A stretch of 64,000 nucleotides of DNA from the NCBI GenBank assembly GCA_001023575.1, contig CP011489.1, positions 930,001 through 994,000 on the forward strand, written 5' to 3'. Below the pieces are notes generated by a model. The model saw only the letters and a program-made list of their open reading frames with translations. It was not told the origin of the DNA and searched no databases. Position numbers and translations under genes: made by a program. The DNA comes from Actinobacteria bacterium IMCC26256. Lineage in GTDB: Bacteria; Actinomycetota; Acidimicrobiia; IMCC26256. Positions 14,129 to 22,537 of the stretch are shown one piece after another; within the stretch, counting starts at the first letter, position 1, and the number at the start of each line of letters is the position of its first letter.

Positions 14129-15292
14129 ATGGGCTCACTACTCGTTACTAATGATTTTCCGCCCAAGGTCGGCGGGATTCAGTCGTACCTGCATGAGCTT
14201 TGGCTTCGGCTTCCTAACGACGAGACAACCGTACTGACCACTCCGTATGTCGGTACATCAGATTTCGATGCTGCGCAGCCATTTCGTGTCGAGCGCATTC
14301 GGGAGCAGGTGATGCTGCCTACGAGTTCCCTCGCTTCGCGTATAGAGAGCCTCGCTAAAGAAGTCTCAGCCGATGTCATTTTCCTAGATCCAGCGCTACC
14401 ACTTGGATCCCTTGGACGCCGCCTCAAGTCGGCTCCGCACATTGTCATTGCGCACGGCGCCGAGATCACAGTTCCGGGGCGCATGCCCGGTACGCATCGC
14501 CTGTTGGGTCGTGTTCTGCGCGATGCGAGAGGGGTTTTAGCGGCTGGGGAGTACCCAGCGCGCGAGTCTGTAAAAGCCGCAGGGAGAGACCTTGATGGAT
14601 TAGTAGTCCCGCCTGGCGTAGATGTTGATCGTTTTAGACCTGTGGCCGATGCTGCTGAGCGAGCGGCAGGGAGAGTCTCGCTGGGCCTCGACCCAGATCG
14701 CCCGCTTGTTGTAGCCGTAAGCCGACTCGTTCCGCGCAAAGGGTTCGATGTGTTGATCGAGGCGATAGCAGGGTTAGATCCCTCGGTTGTACTCGCTATC
14801 GCTGGGGCTGGCCGCGACGCAGAGCGGCTAAGAAAAATTGCTGCAAAGCATGACCTGCTTAGGTCAGGGCGCGTGAAGTTCTTAGGGCGAGTCCCAAACG
14901 ATGAACTCTTGACTCTCTACCGAGTCGGTGATGTGTTTGCTGCTCCGTGCCGTGACCGTTGGGGAGGTCTTGAGGCCGAGGGATTTGGGATCGTCTTTCT
15001 TGAGGCCGCCGCGAGTGGCGTGCCGTCGATTGCAGGGCGTAGCGGTGGAAGTCATGAAGCAGTCATCGACTCTGAGACTGGATATGTTGTCGACCCGCAT
15101 GATGTCGTTGAGATTCGTAAGCGCATAGGTGATTTGCTCGGCGACGATTCGCTCCGAAACGCCATGGGGGAGAGCGCTCGAAGATGGGCGACCGAGGAGT
15201 GCTCATACGATGCTCGGGTTGTCCCTCTGAGCCGTCTCGCGAGCGGAGACTTAAGCGGGCTCGCCCCGCTCCCCAGCAAACTCGCTCCCTAA
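14129..15292 (+). CDS. pimB: GT4-family glycosyltransferase, PimB-type phosphatidylinositol mannosyltransferase
   Basis: A 387-residue two-domain GT-B enzyme. The N-terminal LLVTNDFPPKVGGIQSYL is the characteristic opening of the actinobacterial PimB mannosyltransferases that add the second mannose to phosphatidylinositol mannoside from GDP-mannose at the inner membrane face. The donor-binding half has VSRLVPRKGFDVLIEAI and the EX7E-like segment EAEGFGIVFLEAAASG. It has no Shine-Dalgarno sequence; a TACGAT hexamer ends six bases before the ATG, so it is probably leaderless. The next gene also has its own -10-like hexamer. The symbol rests on the N-terminal signature; a related GDP-mannose transferase is the alternative. 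Confidence 0.8.
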   Translation: MGSLLVTNDFPPKVGGIQSYLHELWLRLPNDETTVLTTPYVGTSDFDAAQPFRVERIREQVMLPTSSLASRIESLAKEVSADVIFLDPALPLGSLGRRLKSAPHIVIAHGAEITVPGRMPGTHRLLGRVLRDARGVLAAGEYPARESVKAAGRDLDGLVVPPGVDVDRFRPVADAAERAAGRVSLGLDPDRPLVVAVSRLVPRKGFDVLIEAIAGLDPSVVLAIAGAGRDAERLRKIAAKHDLLRSGRVKFLGRVPNDELLTLYRVGDVFAAPCRDRWGGLEAEGFGIVFLEAAASGVPSIAGRSGGSHEAVIDSETGYVVDPHDVVEIRKRIGDLLGDDSLRNAMGESARRWATEECSYDARVVPLSRLASGDLSGLAPLPSKLAP

Positions 15293-15361
15293 TAAATCGA
15301 GGCTGATAGTTACTTCGAGTCTGGAGTTGGGGTGCGGTCGAAGCGCCGGTACTCTCTGGCT

Positions 15362-15877
15362 ATGTCTGCGGAGTCCACCCCAAGCGAGATCGGCCCCACC
15401 GGTCAGCGAGAGTTGGGGATATTTATCGTAAGAGCCTCTTGGATATCGACGGCATTGTTTGGTCTCCTCGTGATCCCGCCTGTATTCGGGTTTGAGCCAG
15501 TTGACGGGCTCTCGGTTGGGGTCTCAATGCTCTACCTCCTGATCTCGATGGTTATCTGGAGTTGGGCACTGGTGCTCGCTGCGGTCCGGACCACCCGCGG
15601 AGACGATGTTCAAATTGCGAGCCTCTTCTTGGTTCAGGGTGACGTAAAGGAGACGCCGAGGTTCAGCCTCTACCTATCGCTAGGCGCCTCAATCGCAATT
15701 ACAGCGGTCGGCGCCACGGCAGATCCATTCGTCGTACTTGCTCCTATGCTGCCTCTAGGTTTGGTCGGGCTGTGGGGTGCCCGCAATGGTGTGTACCCTG
15801 CACGTGGCGGAGTTGCGCTGAGGCCTCAATCGGCTGATGCGCAGAACTTGGGGTCTGATCCCCAAGAGAGGAGTTAG
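15362..15877 (+). CDS. Small integral membrane protein, unknown function
   Basis: A 171-residue protein with four predicted membrane helices (near ASWISTALFGLLVIPPVF, LYLLISMVIWSWALVLAAV, LYLSLGASIAITAVGATA and FVVLAPMLPLGLVGLWGA). The family is not recognised. An in-frame GTG at 15332 is possible, but a TACTCT hexamer (15350-15355) ends six bases before the ATG at 15362, which favours a leaderless start there. It is followed five bases later by the START-like gene, so it heads a compact run of five genes ending with the LLM oxidoreductase. Residues around the C-terminus are polar and probably cytoplasmic. Confidence 0.65.
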   Translation: MSAESTPSEIGPTGQRELGIFIVRASWISTALFGLLVIPPVFGFEPVDGLSVGVSMLYLLISMVIWSWALVLAAVRTTRGDDVQIASLFLVQGDVKETPRFSLYLSLGASIAITAVGATADPFVVLAPMLPLGLVGLWGARNGVYPARGGVALRPQSADAQNLGSDPQERS

Positions 15878-15882
15878 GCGAG

Positions 15883-16320
15883 ATGTCGGAGACGGTGCAC
15901 GAACGCATTCGTATCGAGGCTGATGTTGATCACTGCTTGGCGGTCGTACTCAACTTTGAGGCCTATCCAGAATGGGCGCGCGACCTAAAGAAGGTCACAG
16001 TTCTTGAACGCGATGAAGAGGGGCGTGGGACGTCTGTTGAGTATCGCGCTGCAGCAATGGGCAAATCTGTTACCTATGTGTTGACATACGATTACTCGGC
16101 GCTCCCGGAGAGGCTCTCTTGGGTTCTTGATCACGGCGACTCCCTGCGCTCCCTCGACGGTACATACCGTTTTGAGTCAGATGGTTCTGCAACGCGCGTT
16201 CACTATGACCTAGCGGTTGAGATTTCGGTGCCGCTACCGGGGCTGATAAAACGAAGAGCAGCTGGGATGATCACAGGCACCGCGTTGAAGGATCTAAAGC
16301 GCGCCGCTGAGAGCGAATGA
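15883..16320 (+). CDS. SRPBCC/START-like (polyketide cyclase/dehydrase type) protein
   Basis: A 145-residue single-domain protein of the helix-grip (SRPBCC) fold. The N-terminal IRIEADVDHCLAVVLNFEAYPEWARDLKKVTVLERD is the family opening, and the C-terminal GLIKRRAAGMITGTALKDLKRAAE is its closing helix. Such proteins bind hydrophobic ligands and include RatA/Coq10-like lipid carriers and polyketide cyclases. No catalytic residue can be assigned. GAGAGGAG lies about ten bases before the ATG at 15883. It lies in a tight operon with a membrane protein upstream and an acidic protein downstream. Confidence 0.85.
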   Translation: MSETVHERIRIEADVDHCLAVVLNFEAYPEWARDLKKVTVLERDEEGRGTSVEYRAAAMGKSVTYVLTYDYSALPERLSWVLDHGDSLRSLDGTYRFESDGSATRVHYDLAVEISVPLPGLIKRRAAGMITGTALKDLKRAAESE

Positions 16321-16335
16321 GTCGGAGGCGAGAGT

Positions 16336-16905
16336 ATGCGTGACCCTGGTACGCCTAGGCGCAATCCATTCTTTGAGCACACCTTTGACGAGAGTCAAGA
16401 CGATGGAGTTGCGTTTGTCGGTGCCCCTGATGAAAAGGTCGAACCTCATCTGCACGCGCTCGGCGATTTGAGAGACTCTGACTCCGCCGGTGGGGGCGAG
16501 GCCTTCGGCGAGTGGGGAGACGACTTGGGTGAGGGCTGGGGTGACGACTGGTTCGAGACCATGGACGGTAGCGGTGAGGCTCCACGCTCCTCCGATGCCC
16601 TTGGAGGGATCGCCTCTTTGGTATCCGCTTTGGCAGAGGCTCAGCCAGAGGCGGTCGAGCACCTAGTAACGGCAGCACACGAGGTTGTACTTGCGGTTAA
16701 GACCGTCGTTGATGCTGCAGAGCAGGCACTAGCGCAGCAGCGTTCGGATCTAGCGGATCAACGCCAAGAGCGTGAGTCGCATTTCTCAAAGAATGATGGC
16801 GATGGAGAAGGCCAATCGGGGCAGCAGAATGATTCACCGCGAGTTGACCCGATGGACGAGCCATTTAGTTCGGAACGCCTCCCGCGCCCCGTTGACCTCG
16901 GATGA
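16336..16905 (+). CDS. Acidic, low-complexity hypothetical protein
   Basis: A 189-residue strongly acidic protein with no membrane segment. Residues 45-80 are rich in Gly, Asp, Glu and Trp (GEWGDDLGEGWGDDWFE). Residues 88-140 form a helical segment (LVSALAEAQPEAVEHLV... VVDAAEQALAQQRSDL). The C-terminus is disordered. I do not recognise a family, although similar short DUF-like proteins are often placed beside START-like and ROK genes in Actinobacteria. GTCGGAGGCGAG precedes the ATG at 16336. Its TGA overlaps the ATG of the ROK kinase by 4 nt, so the two are translationally coupled. Confidence 0.7.
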   Translation: MRDPGTPRRNPFFEHTFDESQDDGVAFVGAPDEKVEPHLHALGDLRDSDSAGGGEAFGEWGDDLGEGWGDDWFETMDGSGEAPRSSDALGGIASLVSALAEAQPEAVEHLVTAAHEVVLAVKTVVDAAEQALAQQRSDLADQRQERESHFSKNDGDGEGQSGQQNDSPRVDPMDEPFSSERLPRPVDLG

Positions 16906-17843
16906 CGATTACCGCCGGTATTGATATTGGTGGAACGAACCTGCGTGCAGCAGCGGTCTTGGAAGACGGAACTATCGTCGCTGAGACAAGTCTGCTCGCT
17001 CCCGCCGGTTGGGATGCGCTACGCGACGCAATGGTGACTCTCATCCAAGACCTGCGAGTAGAGGTGCCCGAGCTCGCAGCGGTAGGAGTTGGCGCCGCTG
17101 GAATGGTTGATCGCAGAGGTGTCGTTGCGTACTCGCCGAATGTCCACGCATTTGCGGATTCGCCGGTTCGCTCAGATTTAGAGGAGCGGCTCTCGCTTCC
17201 GATCGCCGTTGATAACGATGCAAACGTTGCAGCATTGGCCGAGGCTCGACTCGGCGCAGCGAGAGGGTGCGCGCATGCGCTGGTCATCACTCTCGGGACT
17301 GGTATTGGCGGTGGAGTAATTGTCAACGGAGAGGTCCTGCGCGGCGCTCATGGTTTTGCCGCAGAGGTAGGGCACTTTCAGATCGATCCTCAAGGACCGA
17401 TCTGCGCATGTGGAGAGAGAGGGCACTGGGAGGCCCTCGCCTCTGGTAATGCTCTGGGTTGGATGGGGCGTGAAGCCGCTGCTGCTGGGAGAGGTAAGGC
17501 CCTAATCGCACTGGCCGGAGATATCGAAGCAGTGCGAGGCGACCACGTTGGGGAGGCATCACTCGCTGGGGACCCTGAGGCGCTCGCGATCCTTGATCGA
17601 TACGCCGAGCAGGTTGCGATTGGTTTAGTAGGACTCGCCAATATCTTTGACCCGGAGCGCATTGTTATCTCAGGAGGCTTGGTCGCTCTCGGCGATGTTC
17701 TACTTGACCCAGTGAGATCGCATTTTATGGGGCGCGTTGAGGGGGCGAGTGCGAGGGAGACCTTGACGATTGTCGCCGCCACATTGGGGACACAGGCCGG
17801 TGTAGTTGGAGCCGCTCTGCTAGCGCGGGACCTAATCAGTTGA
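16902..17843 (+). CDS. ROK-family glucokinase with altered zinc motif
   Basis: A 313-residue sugar kinase that should phosphorylate glucose or a related sugar with ATP. The phosphate-binding loop is GIDIGGTNLRAA, the catalytic aspartate is D106 in DNDANVA, and the second nucleotide loop is LGTGIGGGVIVNGE. The ROK zinc site normally reads H...CxCGxxGCxE. Here H158, C168 and C170 are kept, but the third cysteine is replaced by H175 (CACGERGHWE), which may still bind zinc. The ATG overlaps the previous stop by 4 nt, and its TGA overlaps the TTG start of the LLM gene, so it lies mid-operon. Confidence 0.9.
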   Translation: MTITAGIDIGGTNLRAAAVLEDGTIVAETSLLAPAGWDALRDAMVTLIQDLRVEVPELAAVGVGAAGMVDRRGVVAYSPNVHAFADSPVRSDLEERLSLPIAVDNDANVAALAEARLGAARGCAHALVITLGTGIGGGVIVNGEVLRGAHGFAAEVGHFQIDPQGPICACGERGHWEALASGNALGWMGREAAAAGRGKALIALAGDIEAVRGDHVGEASLAGDPEALAILDRYAEQVAIGLVGLANIFDPERIVISGGLVALGDVLLDPVRSHFMGRVEGASARETLTIVAATLGTQAGVVGAALLARDLIS

Positions 17844-18709
17844 GTAGTAATAGTCCTAGTAATACCTTTAGTAATGCTCCTAGTAACAGGCTGAGCATCG
17901 GACTTACCCTCCCGTTCTTTAGAGAGGACGCCGAGCCGCTAATTGAGGTGGCTATCGCCGCGGAGTCAGTTGGCCTTGATGCCGTATTCGCATACGACCA
18001 CCTATTTAGGTACGGCGCCGATGGGGGCGTTCGTCCGGCGCTTGAGTTCTCTTCAGCGCTAGGTGCACTCTGTGCCGAGACAGACTCCATCGCTATCGCT
18101 TCATTAGTAGCGCGGGCGACCCTTCGCCCACCGTCCGTCCTAACCGGCATTTTCGTGACTGCGCAACGTATTGCGGGCGAGCGAATAATCGCAGGCATCG
18201 GAGCAGGTGACGAGCAGAGCCGTGATGAGATGGAGCAGTTTGGCTACGACTTTGGTGATGTCTCATCGAGAGTTGAGGCGTTAGAGGCCAGTATCGCGTC
18301 GTTGATGCATGCAGATATCCCTGTGTGGGTTGGCGGAGATCCAAAATATGTTGGAGCGGCCACGATGATGGCCGACGGTTGGAATCGTTGGGGCGTTTCT
18401 CAAGATCGTTTTGCGCGCGAGGCCACTCAACTCAATGCGCTGCGAGAGAATCATGGTGGTGACCCACTCGTAATTTCATGGGGCGGATTATGTGTCCTAG
18501 GTGCAACCGACGATGAGGCTGAGAAGAAGGCCGAGCGACTCGGCGCATCGAAGGTTTCATTGGTGGGAGGCCCGCAACGAGTAGCTGAGTTACTTGTTGG
18601 CTACGTCGATGCGGGGGCTTCTTGGATTGCTCTAGGACCGATTGATTCGTCCGATCCATCAAATGCCATGCATGCGAAGGCGATTAGGGATCTTCTGAAC
18701 GAGCGGTGA
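17840..18709 (+). CDS. LLM-class (luciferase-like, F420-dependent type) oxidoreductase
   Basis: A 289-residue TIM-barrel protein of the bacterial luciferase-like family, which in Actinobacteria commonly uses coenzyme F420 to reduce or oxidise lipids and other substrates. The core opens with LSIGLTLPFFREDAEPLIEVA and includes FAYDHLFRYG and GIGAGDEQSRDEMEQFGYDFG, the usual cofactor-pocket segments. The frame starts with TTG at 17840, overlapping the kinase stop. The first 16 codons are a repetitive Ser-Asn-Pro stretch made from imperfect CCTAGTAAT-like repeats, so a later start is possible. It ends the five-gene run beginning at 15362. Confidence 0.85.
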   Translation: MSSNSPSNTFSNAPSNRLSIGLTLPFFREDAEPLIEVAIAAESVGLDAVFAYDHLFRYGADGGVRPALEFSSALGALCAETDSIAIASLVARATLRPPSVLTGIFVTAQRIAGERIIAGIGAGDEQSRDEMEQFGYDFGDVSSRVEALEASIASLMHADIPVWVGGDPKYVGAATMMADGWNRWGVSQDRFAREATQLNALRENHGGDPLVISWGGLCVLGATDDEAEKKAERLGASKVSLVGGPQRVAELLVGYVDAGASWIALGPIDSSDPSNAMHAKAIRDLLNER

Positions 18710-18764
18710 CGGATTGTATAGCCGTGTTTGCGATGATTCGCTGCGGTTGGTGCGCTAGACGGAA

Positions 18765-19397
18765 CTAGAGAAGAAGACGCGCTGCTTGCGTAAGGTCCGA
18801 GGCCATCTGCTCGTCGTCGATCATGCCGCTGCTCCAAGCGCCGAGTGCAGCAAACCAAACATATCCAAGGGTGCGTAATGCAGCATCTCCGTCGTCTCTG
18901 GGGCCAAGACCGCCGGCGTCCCCGAGAATGCCACGCAGAATTTCTAGGATCTCAACCTTCATTGCAGCGGCGCCTGGTTCTGGTGATCCGAGAGCAGTGA
19001 CCATTGCCGCTGTAAGGGTGGGCTCACGAGATAGCGCTTTGTTCGCTAGGGCTAATACTCCAATTACGCGCTCCGCGGGGGAGTCTCCTTCTGTTGGCTG
19101 AGTCGCTAGTCGATCGCGCAGTATCCCGGTTTGATTGGAGAGAGCGGCTAGGAGTAGTTGGTCCTTGGATGCATATTGACGATAGAGAGTTGCAAGAGCG
19201 ACATCTGCGGCCGATGCGACATCTCTCATCTGTACCGCTTCGTACCCGCCGCTTCGTGCGAGCTTTACCGCTGCCTCCACAAGGCGTCGACGTCGCTCAA
19301 TTGTCTCGGTTGAGCGACTCGGCGCTGGCGCCAAGTCGTCTTTAGCCGGGGTACTTGGGTCGCTTGAGATTGCGACTGCGAACCTCGACTCACTCAT
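18765..19397 (-). CDS. TetR-family regulator, KstR-like
   Basis: A 210-residue repressor-type protein. The DNA-binding helices are at about residues 35-80: RRRRLVEAAVKLARSGGYEAVQMRDVASAADVALATLYRQYASKDQLL. The phrase GGYEAVQMRDVA is close to KstR, the mycobacterial regulator of cholesterol catabolism. The C-terminal domain, with an YVWFAALGAW segment, should bind an acyl-CoA or steroid-CoA ligand. The ATG at 19397 overlaps the upstream lyase gene by 8 nt; a longer frame to 19478 would lie wholly inside that gene. Its position beside P450, crotonase, thiolase and Rieske genes fits control of a lipid or steroid regulon. Confidence 0.85.
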   Translation of the reverse strand: MSESRFAVAISSDPSTPAKDDLAPAPSRSTETIERRRRLVEAAVKLARSGGYEAVQMRDVASAADVALATLYRQYASKDQLLLAALSNQTGILRDRLATQPTEGDSPAERVIGVLALANKALSREPTLTAAMVTALGSPEPGAAAMKVEILEILRGILGDAGGLGPRDDGDAALRTLGYVWFAALGAWSSGMIDDEQMASDLTQAARLLL

Positions 19398-20655
19398 CGA
19401 TGCCAATCGGTGCGTAGTTCGTGCTTCGATCATCGGTTCGAGATGAGCCGACGAGTACAACTGCAGAGCGAAGGTCACTGAGAAAATCGCCGATTGCTCC
19501 GGCGGTCCCGGCAGAGACTGTTGCGTGAATCGAGTCAGGGGGGCGTTGGCGGTCTAGATGCCAGCCGCCTGCGCTTAGAGCATCCATGACGGCAAAGATG
19601 TCAATTTCATCGGGATTTATCGCCGCGATTGCTACGAGGTGCGCATCTGGTTCTCCGAGTACCTGTAGGCCGGGTATCGATTCGACGCCCTCAATCAATC
19701 GCTTCGTTGCCTCCATGGTTTTCTCAACAAGGCGCATGTAACCAGCCTCGCCGAGAAAATGAGTCACTGCCCACGCAGCAGCGATTGGGCCAGCCGCTTT
19801 AGTCCCTAGGAGCCCGGTAGATGCATAGAAGCCACCTAGCCATCCATCGAAGAAGAAAATTTGGTGGCGTCGCATCTCTTCAGTTCGATGCAGGAGAACC
19901 GATGCGCCCTTCGGGGAGTAACCAAGTTTGTGAATGTCGGCAGAGATCGAGGTAACACCCTCGACTCTGAAATCCCATGGAGCAACGGGGTATCCAAGGC
20001 TCTCCATAAATGGAAGAACGAATCCACCCATGCATGCATCTACGTGGCATGAGGTACCGGCATTGCTTGCAAGCGCTGCAATCTCGGGGATTGGGTCAAT
20101 AACTCCCTGGGGGTACTGCGGTGCTGATCCGACTACTAACACGGTGTCGCTATCTATAGCGTTCGACATTGCGTTTAAATCGACGCGCCAATGAGTCTTA
20201 ACGGAGACCTTGCGAATCTCCACGCCATAGTCATGCCCGGCCTTGTGAAAAGCAGCGTGAGCACTCTCACCTAAAACCATATTGGGCTTGCTGACGCCCC
20301 GGAGAGTACTGGCTCGATCTCGGGCTGCTTTTACGGCTAGGAGAATCGACTCAGTGCCGCCCGATGTCATGAAGCCCTGCGCGTCGCAGGACTCGGTGCG
20401 GCCGTGAAGCATCTGTGCAACGGTGTCAACTATCTCTTCTTGCATACGGCCAAGGCTTGGAAACGCTAGGGGGTTGAGTCCATTCTCAGAGAGATATAGA
20501 ACGCTTGCTTCGCGCGCTATTTCTTCGACCTCATCTCCAGCATTGAATACCAAGGCAAAGCAGCGACCGTTACGCCAATCTTTGTCCCCAGACTTCATCG
20601 CTACGAGGGTGGATAAGACCTCGTCCTTGCTCATGCCTTCGCGCCCCATTGCCAT
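19390..20655 (-). CDS. PLP-dependent lyase/decarboxylase, sphingosine-1-phosphate-lyase-like
   Basis: A 421-residue fold-type I pyridoxal phosphate enzyme of the group II decarboxylase superfamily. MTSGGTESILLAVKAARD is the cofactor-phosphate loop, HVDACMGGFVLPF carries the aspartate that contacts the pyridine nitrogen, and the Schiff-base lysine is in SADIHKLGYSPKGAS. This arrangement and FFFDGWLGGFYAS match sphingosine-1-phosphate lyases better than glutamate decarboxylases. A TAAGTT hexamer ends six bases before the ATG at 20655, suggesting a leaderless start. It overlaps the KstR-like gene and is probably co-transcribed with it. The substrate is inferred, not shown. Confidence 0.88.
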   Translation of the reverse strand: MAMGREGMSKDEVLSTLVAMKSGDKDWRNGRCFALVFNAGDEVEEIAREASVLYLSENGLNPLAFPSLGRMQEEIVDTVAQMLHGRTESCDAQGFMTSGGTESILLAVKAARDRASTLRGVSKPNMVLGESAHAAFHKAGHDYGVEIRKVSVKTHWRVDLNAMSNAIDSDTVLVVGSAPQYPQGVIDPIPEIAALASNAGTSCHVDACMGGFVLPFMESLGYPVAPWDFRVEGVTSISADIHKLGYSPKGASVLLHRTEEMRRHQIFFFDGWLGGFYASTGLLGTKAAGPIAAAWAVTHFLGEAGYMRLVEKTMEATKRLIEGVESIPGLQVLGEPDAHLVAIAAINPDEIDIFAVMDALSAGGWHLDRQRPPDSIHATVSAGTAGAIGDFLSDLRSAVVLVGSSRTDDRSTNYAPIGIDE

Positions 20656-20661
20656 GCTCTT

Positions 20662-20687
20662 AACTTAGGCGCGCAAGTTAGGCGGGC
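20662..20687. repeat. 13-bp imperfect tandem repeat upstream of the PLP lyase
   Basis: AACTTAGGCGCGC is followed by AAGTTAGGCGGGC with two differences. The unit adjoins the proposed -10 (TAAGTT, minus strand) of the PLP lyase and lies 23 bp from the patatin stop, so a duplication here could affect promoter spacing. Confidence 0.55.
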
Positions 20688-20709
20688 GTGAGCGCAGCGG
20701 AGTTATTCG

Positions 20710-21702
20710 TTATAGCCCTGCTACTGCGAGTCGGCGTGCAAAATCTGGTCGGGCCAGTCTTCGCAGGGTGGTGGCGTATACCTGCTCAACCACTGCTGCG
20801 TTCTTGCTCTCGGACATTGCACTTAAGCCCCCTTCTCCCATCACATCTCGATCCTCAGTTGAGGGCTGAAATGAGACGACTGGAATTCCAGCAAGCTGAA
20901 GCCTGCGTACCTCTTGGGCGAGTCTGCGCCTGAAGTGAAGGCGACCAGCCTGGCGCGGGTGGAGAGTAATTGCCGATCGCGCTAGCGACATTGGAGAGGA
21001 GATGATCACAAGATCGGGTCTCTCTGACAAGACTAAGTCCGCGTTGGTAGGAGAGTGAGCGGCTCCATCGATGTAGTTCTCACCGGCGATTCGGACGGGG
21101 CGAAAATATCCTGGAATCGCCGATGATGCACCGACAGCGGTAGCGAGATCAACCTCTGGAGAACCATCGCGACCGAAGACCACCCTGCGGCCATCGCTTA
21201 CACGCAACGCACAAATCCATAGACGCTCGGCGGGCCATCCCGGACCGGTAACCCCATGGAGTGCATCGGTCCAAGATTCTGGCGGGACGCGCCCTGGTGG
21301 AACCGCTACGGCAAGGAGTGTCTCAGGGCGAACCTGCCACGGCCGTGTTGCGACACGTCGCAGCAGTTGACGTTGTGGCAGTTGGGGAAGGTTGCGCGGG
21401 CCAACAGGGGTTCGCCAATCTCCACTCTCTCCGAGTCGATCCATGATCTCGCGTCCCTCAGCGCTCGGCTCAATATTGCGAAGAAACGCAGATGCATCTC
21501 GCGGTGCGAGGCCGGCTCGAACATAAGCGCCTGCGCTTGCACCGGCAGATGTTCCGACGACAAGGTCCGCTCTACGTGCATCCCAGCCAATGCCATCTGC
21601 GAGACCCGCTAGAACTCCAGCATGGAAGGCCTGCCCGGTTAAACCACCGGCTCCGAGTACAAGTCCGATGCGAGGTGCTTTGCGAGGTGCTGTGGAAGGC
21701 AT
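20710..21702 (-). CDS. Patatin-like phospholipase (RssA-type)
   Basis: A 330-residue patatin-family acyl hydrolase. The glycine-rich oxyanion loop is GLVLGAGGLTGQAFHAGVL near residues 14-32, the nucleophile serine is in VVGTSAGAS, and the catalytic aspartate is in YIDGAAHSPTNAD. There is no signal peptide or membrane anchor, so it acts on lipids or acyl thioesters from the cytoplasm. The N-terminal codons contain an in-frame 12-bp tandem duplication (21669-21692), giving APRKAPR. It lies downstream of a PaaI-like thioesterase and a crotonase on the same strand, consistent with a lipid turnover operon. Confidence 0.9.
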   Translation of the reverse strand: MPSTAPRKAPRIGLVLGAGGLTGQAFHAGVLAGLADGIGWDARRADLVVGTSAGASAGAYVRAGLAPRDASAFLRNIEPSAEGREIMDRLGESGDWRTPVGPRNLPQLPQRQLLRRVATRPWQVRPETLLAVAVPPGRVPPESWTDALHGVTGPGWPAERLWICALRVSDGRRVVFGRDGSPEVDLATAVGASSAIPGYFRPVRIAGENYIDGAAHSPTNADLVLSERPDLVIISSPMSLARSAITLHPRQAGRLHFRRRLAQEVRRLQLAGIPVVSFQPSTEDRDVMGEGGLSAMSESKNAAVVEQVYATTLRRLARPDFARRLAVAGL

Positions 21703-21750
21703 CAGGACATCATGCCCCGTATGCAGGGCCAGGCTGCGGTCTCTTGTTAG

Positions 21751-22530
21751 TCATGCCGGTTCTTCGAGTTCCTCGACTCCTGCAGGTGCAGCCTCGCCTC
21801 GGGCCTGCCCGAAGTATTCCCACGCCTTTGCAGGGTCAATGATGATAAATAAACCCTCGGCCTCCGCTGTTACTACGCCATCAACGCTCATAGTCCCGAG
21901 AGCTGTAATGCGCCGCCCCTCCACTTTCTCGGTCCAGCCCTCAAACGTGACTTCCTGATGGAGAGGCGTAGGTCGGCGGTATCGAATCTTGAGTGTGCCG
22001 GTCATCCCCGGATTACCGCTAGCCACGTTTGCCATTCCAAGAATCTCGTCAAAGGTAAGTGCGATCCAGCCTCCGTGTACATATCCAGGAGGGCCTTCGT
22101 ATGCAGCGTGATAGATGCCACGCCCCAAGATTCTCCCCGAGCGAACCTCCCACTCGAGTGGAGGAGCAACTGGATTTACTTGACCAACGATTGGAGATCG
22201 TGTCAAGTAATCGCCGTGCGTGCGTTCACTCGGAACTCGCCGGCCTCGTGCTTTGGCTTCGTGAGGAGAGCCTGCGATCTGAGCAGCTAGATCCTCCGTT
22301 ACGGTTGCAGCATCGCGGAGAACCTCATCGGATACATCATCACGAGTAAGTATCGCGTCAATAAGGTGGCGAACTGCTTGAGTAAGTTCGCGTCGCGGCT
22401 CGGTTGCGAAGTTGGCCCCCTGAGTCGGGTCCATTGAGATGCGCTCTAGCATTCCGTTTGGTGTCGCCGACTTCTCAATTTTAGTCTCTTCAGAGGGACC
22501 GTTGGAGGCGCTATTCAAGTTGCTGCCCAT
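21751..22530 (-). CDS. PaaI-family hotdog thioesterase
   Basis: A 259-residue protein. The hotdog domain fills the C-terminal half: GPPGYVHGGWIALTFDEILGMANVA carries the HGG motif that supports the catalytic carboxylate, followed by LKIRYRRPTPLHQEVTFEGW. It should hydrolyse an acyl-CoA. The N-terminal 100 residues are helical and unassigned, which makes this longer than the usual 140-residue PaaI proteins. The ATG at 22530 is eight bases after the stop of the crotonase, so the two genes are an operon; a TTG just before it is an alternative start. The C-terminus is acidic. Confidence 0.87.
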   Translation of the reverse strand: MGSNLNSASNGPSEETKIEKSATPNGMLERISMDPTQGANFATEPRRELTQAVRHLIDAILTRDDVSDEVLRDAATVTEDLAAQIAGSPHEAKARGRRVPSERTHGDYLTRSPIVGQVNPVAPPLEWEVRSGRILGRGIYHAAYEGPPGYVHGGWIALTFDEILGMANVASGNPGMTGTLKIRYRRPTPLHQEVTFEGWTEKVEGRRITALGTMSVDGVVTAEAEGLFIIIDPAKAWEYFGQARGEAAPAGVEELEEPA

Positions 22531-22537
22531 CAACTAG

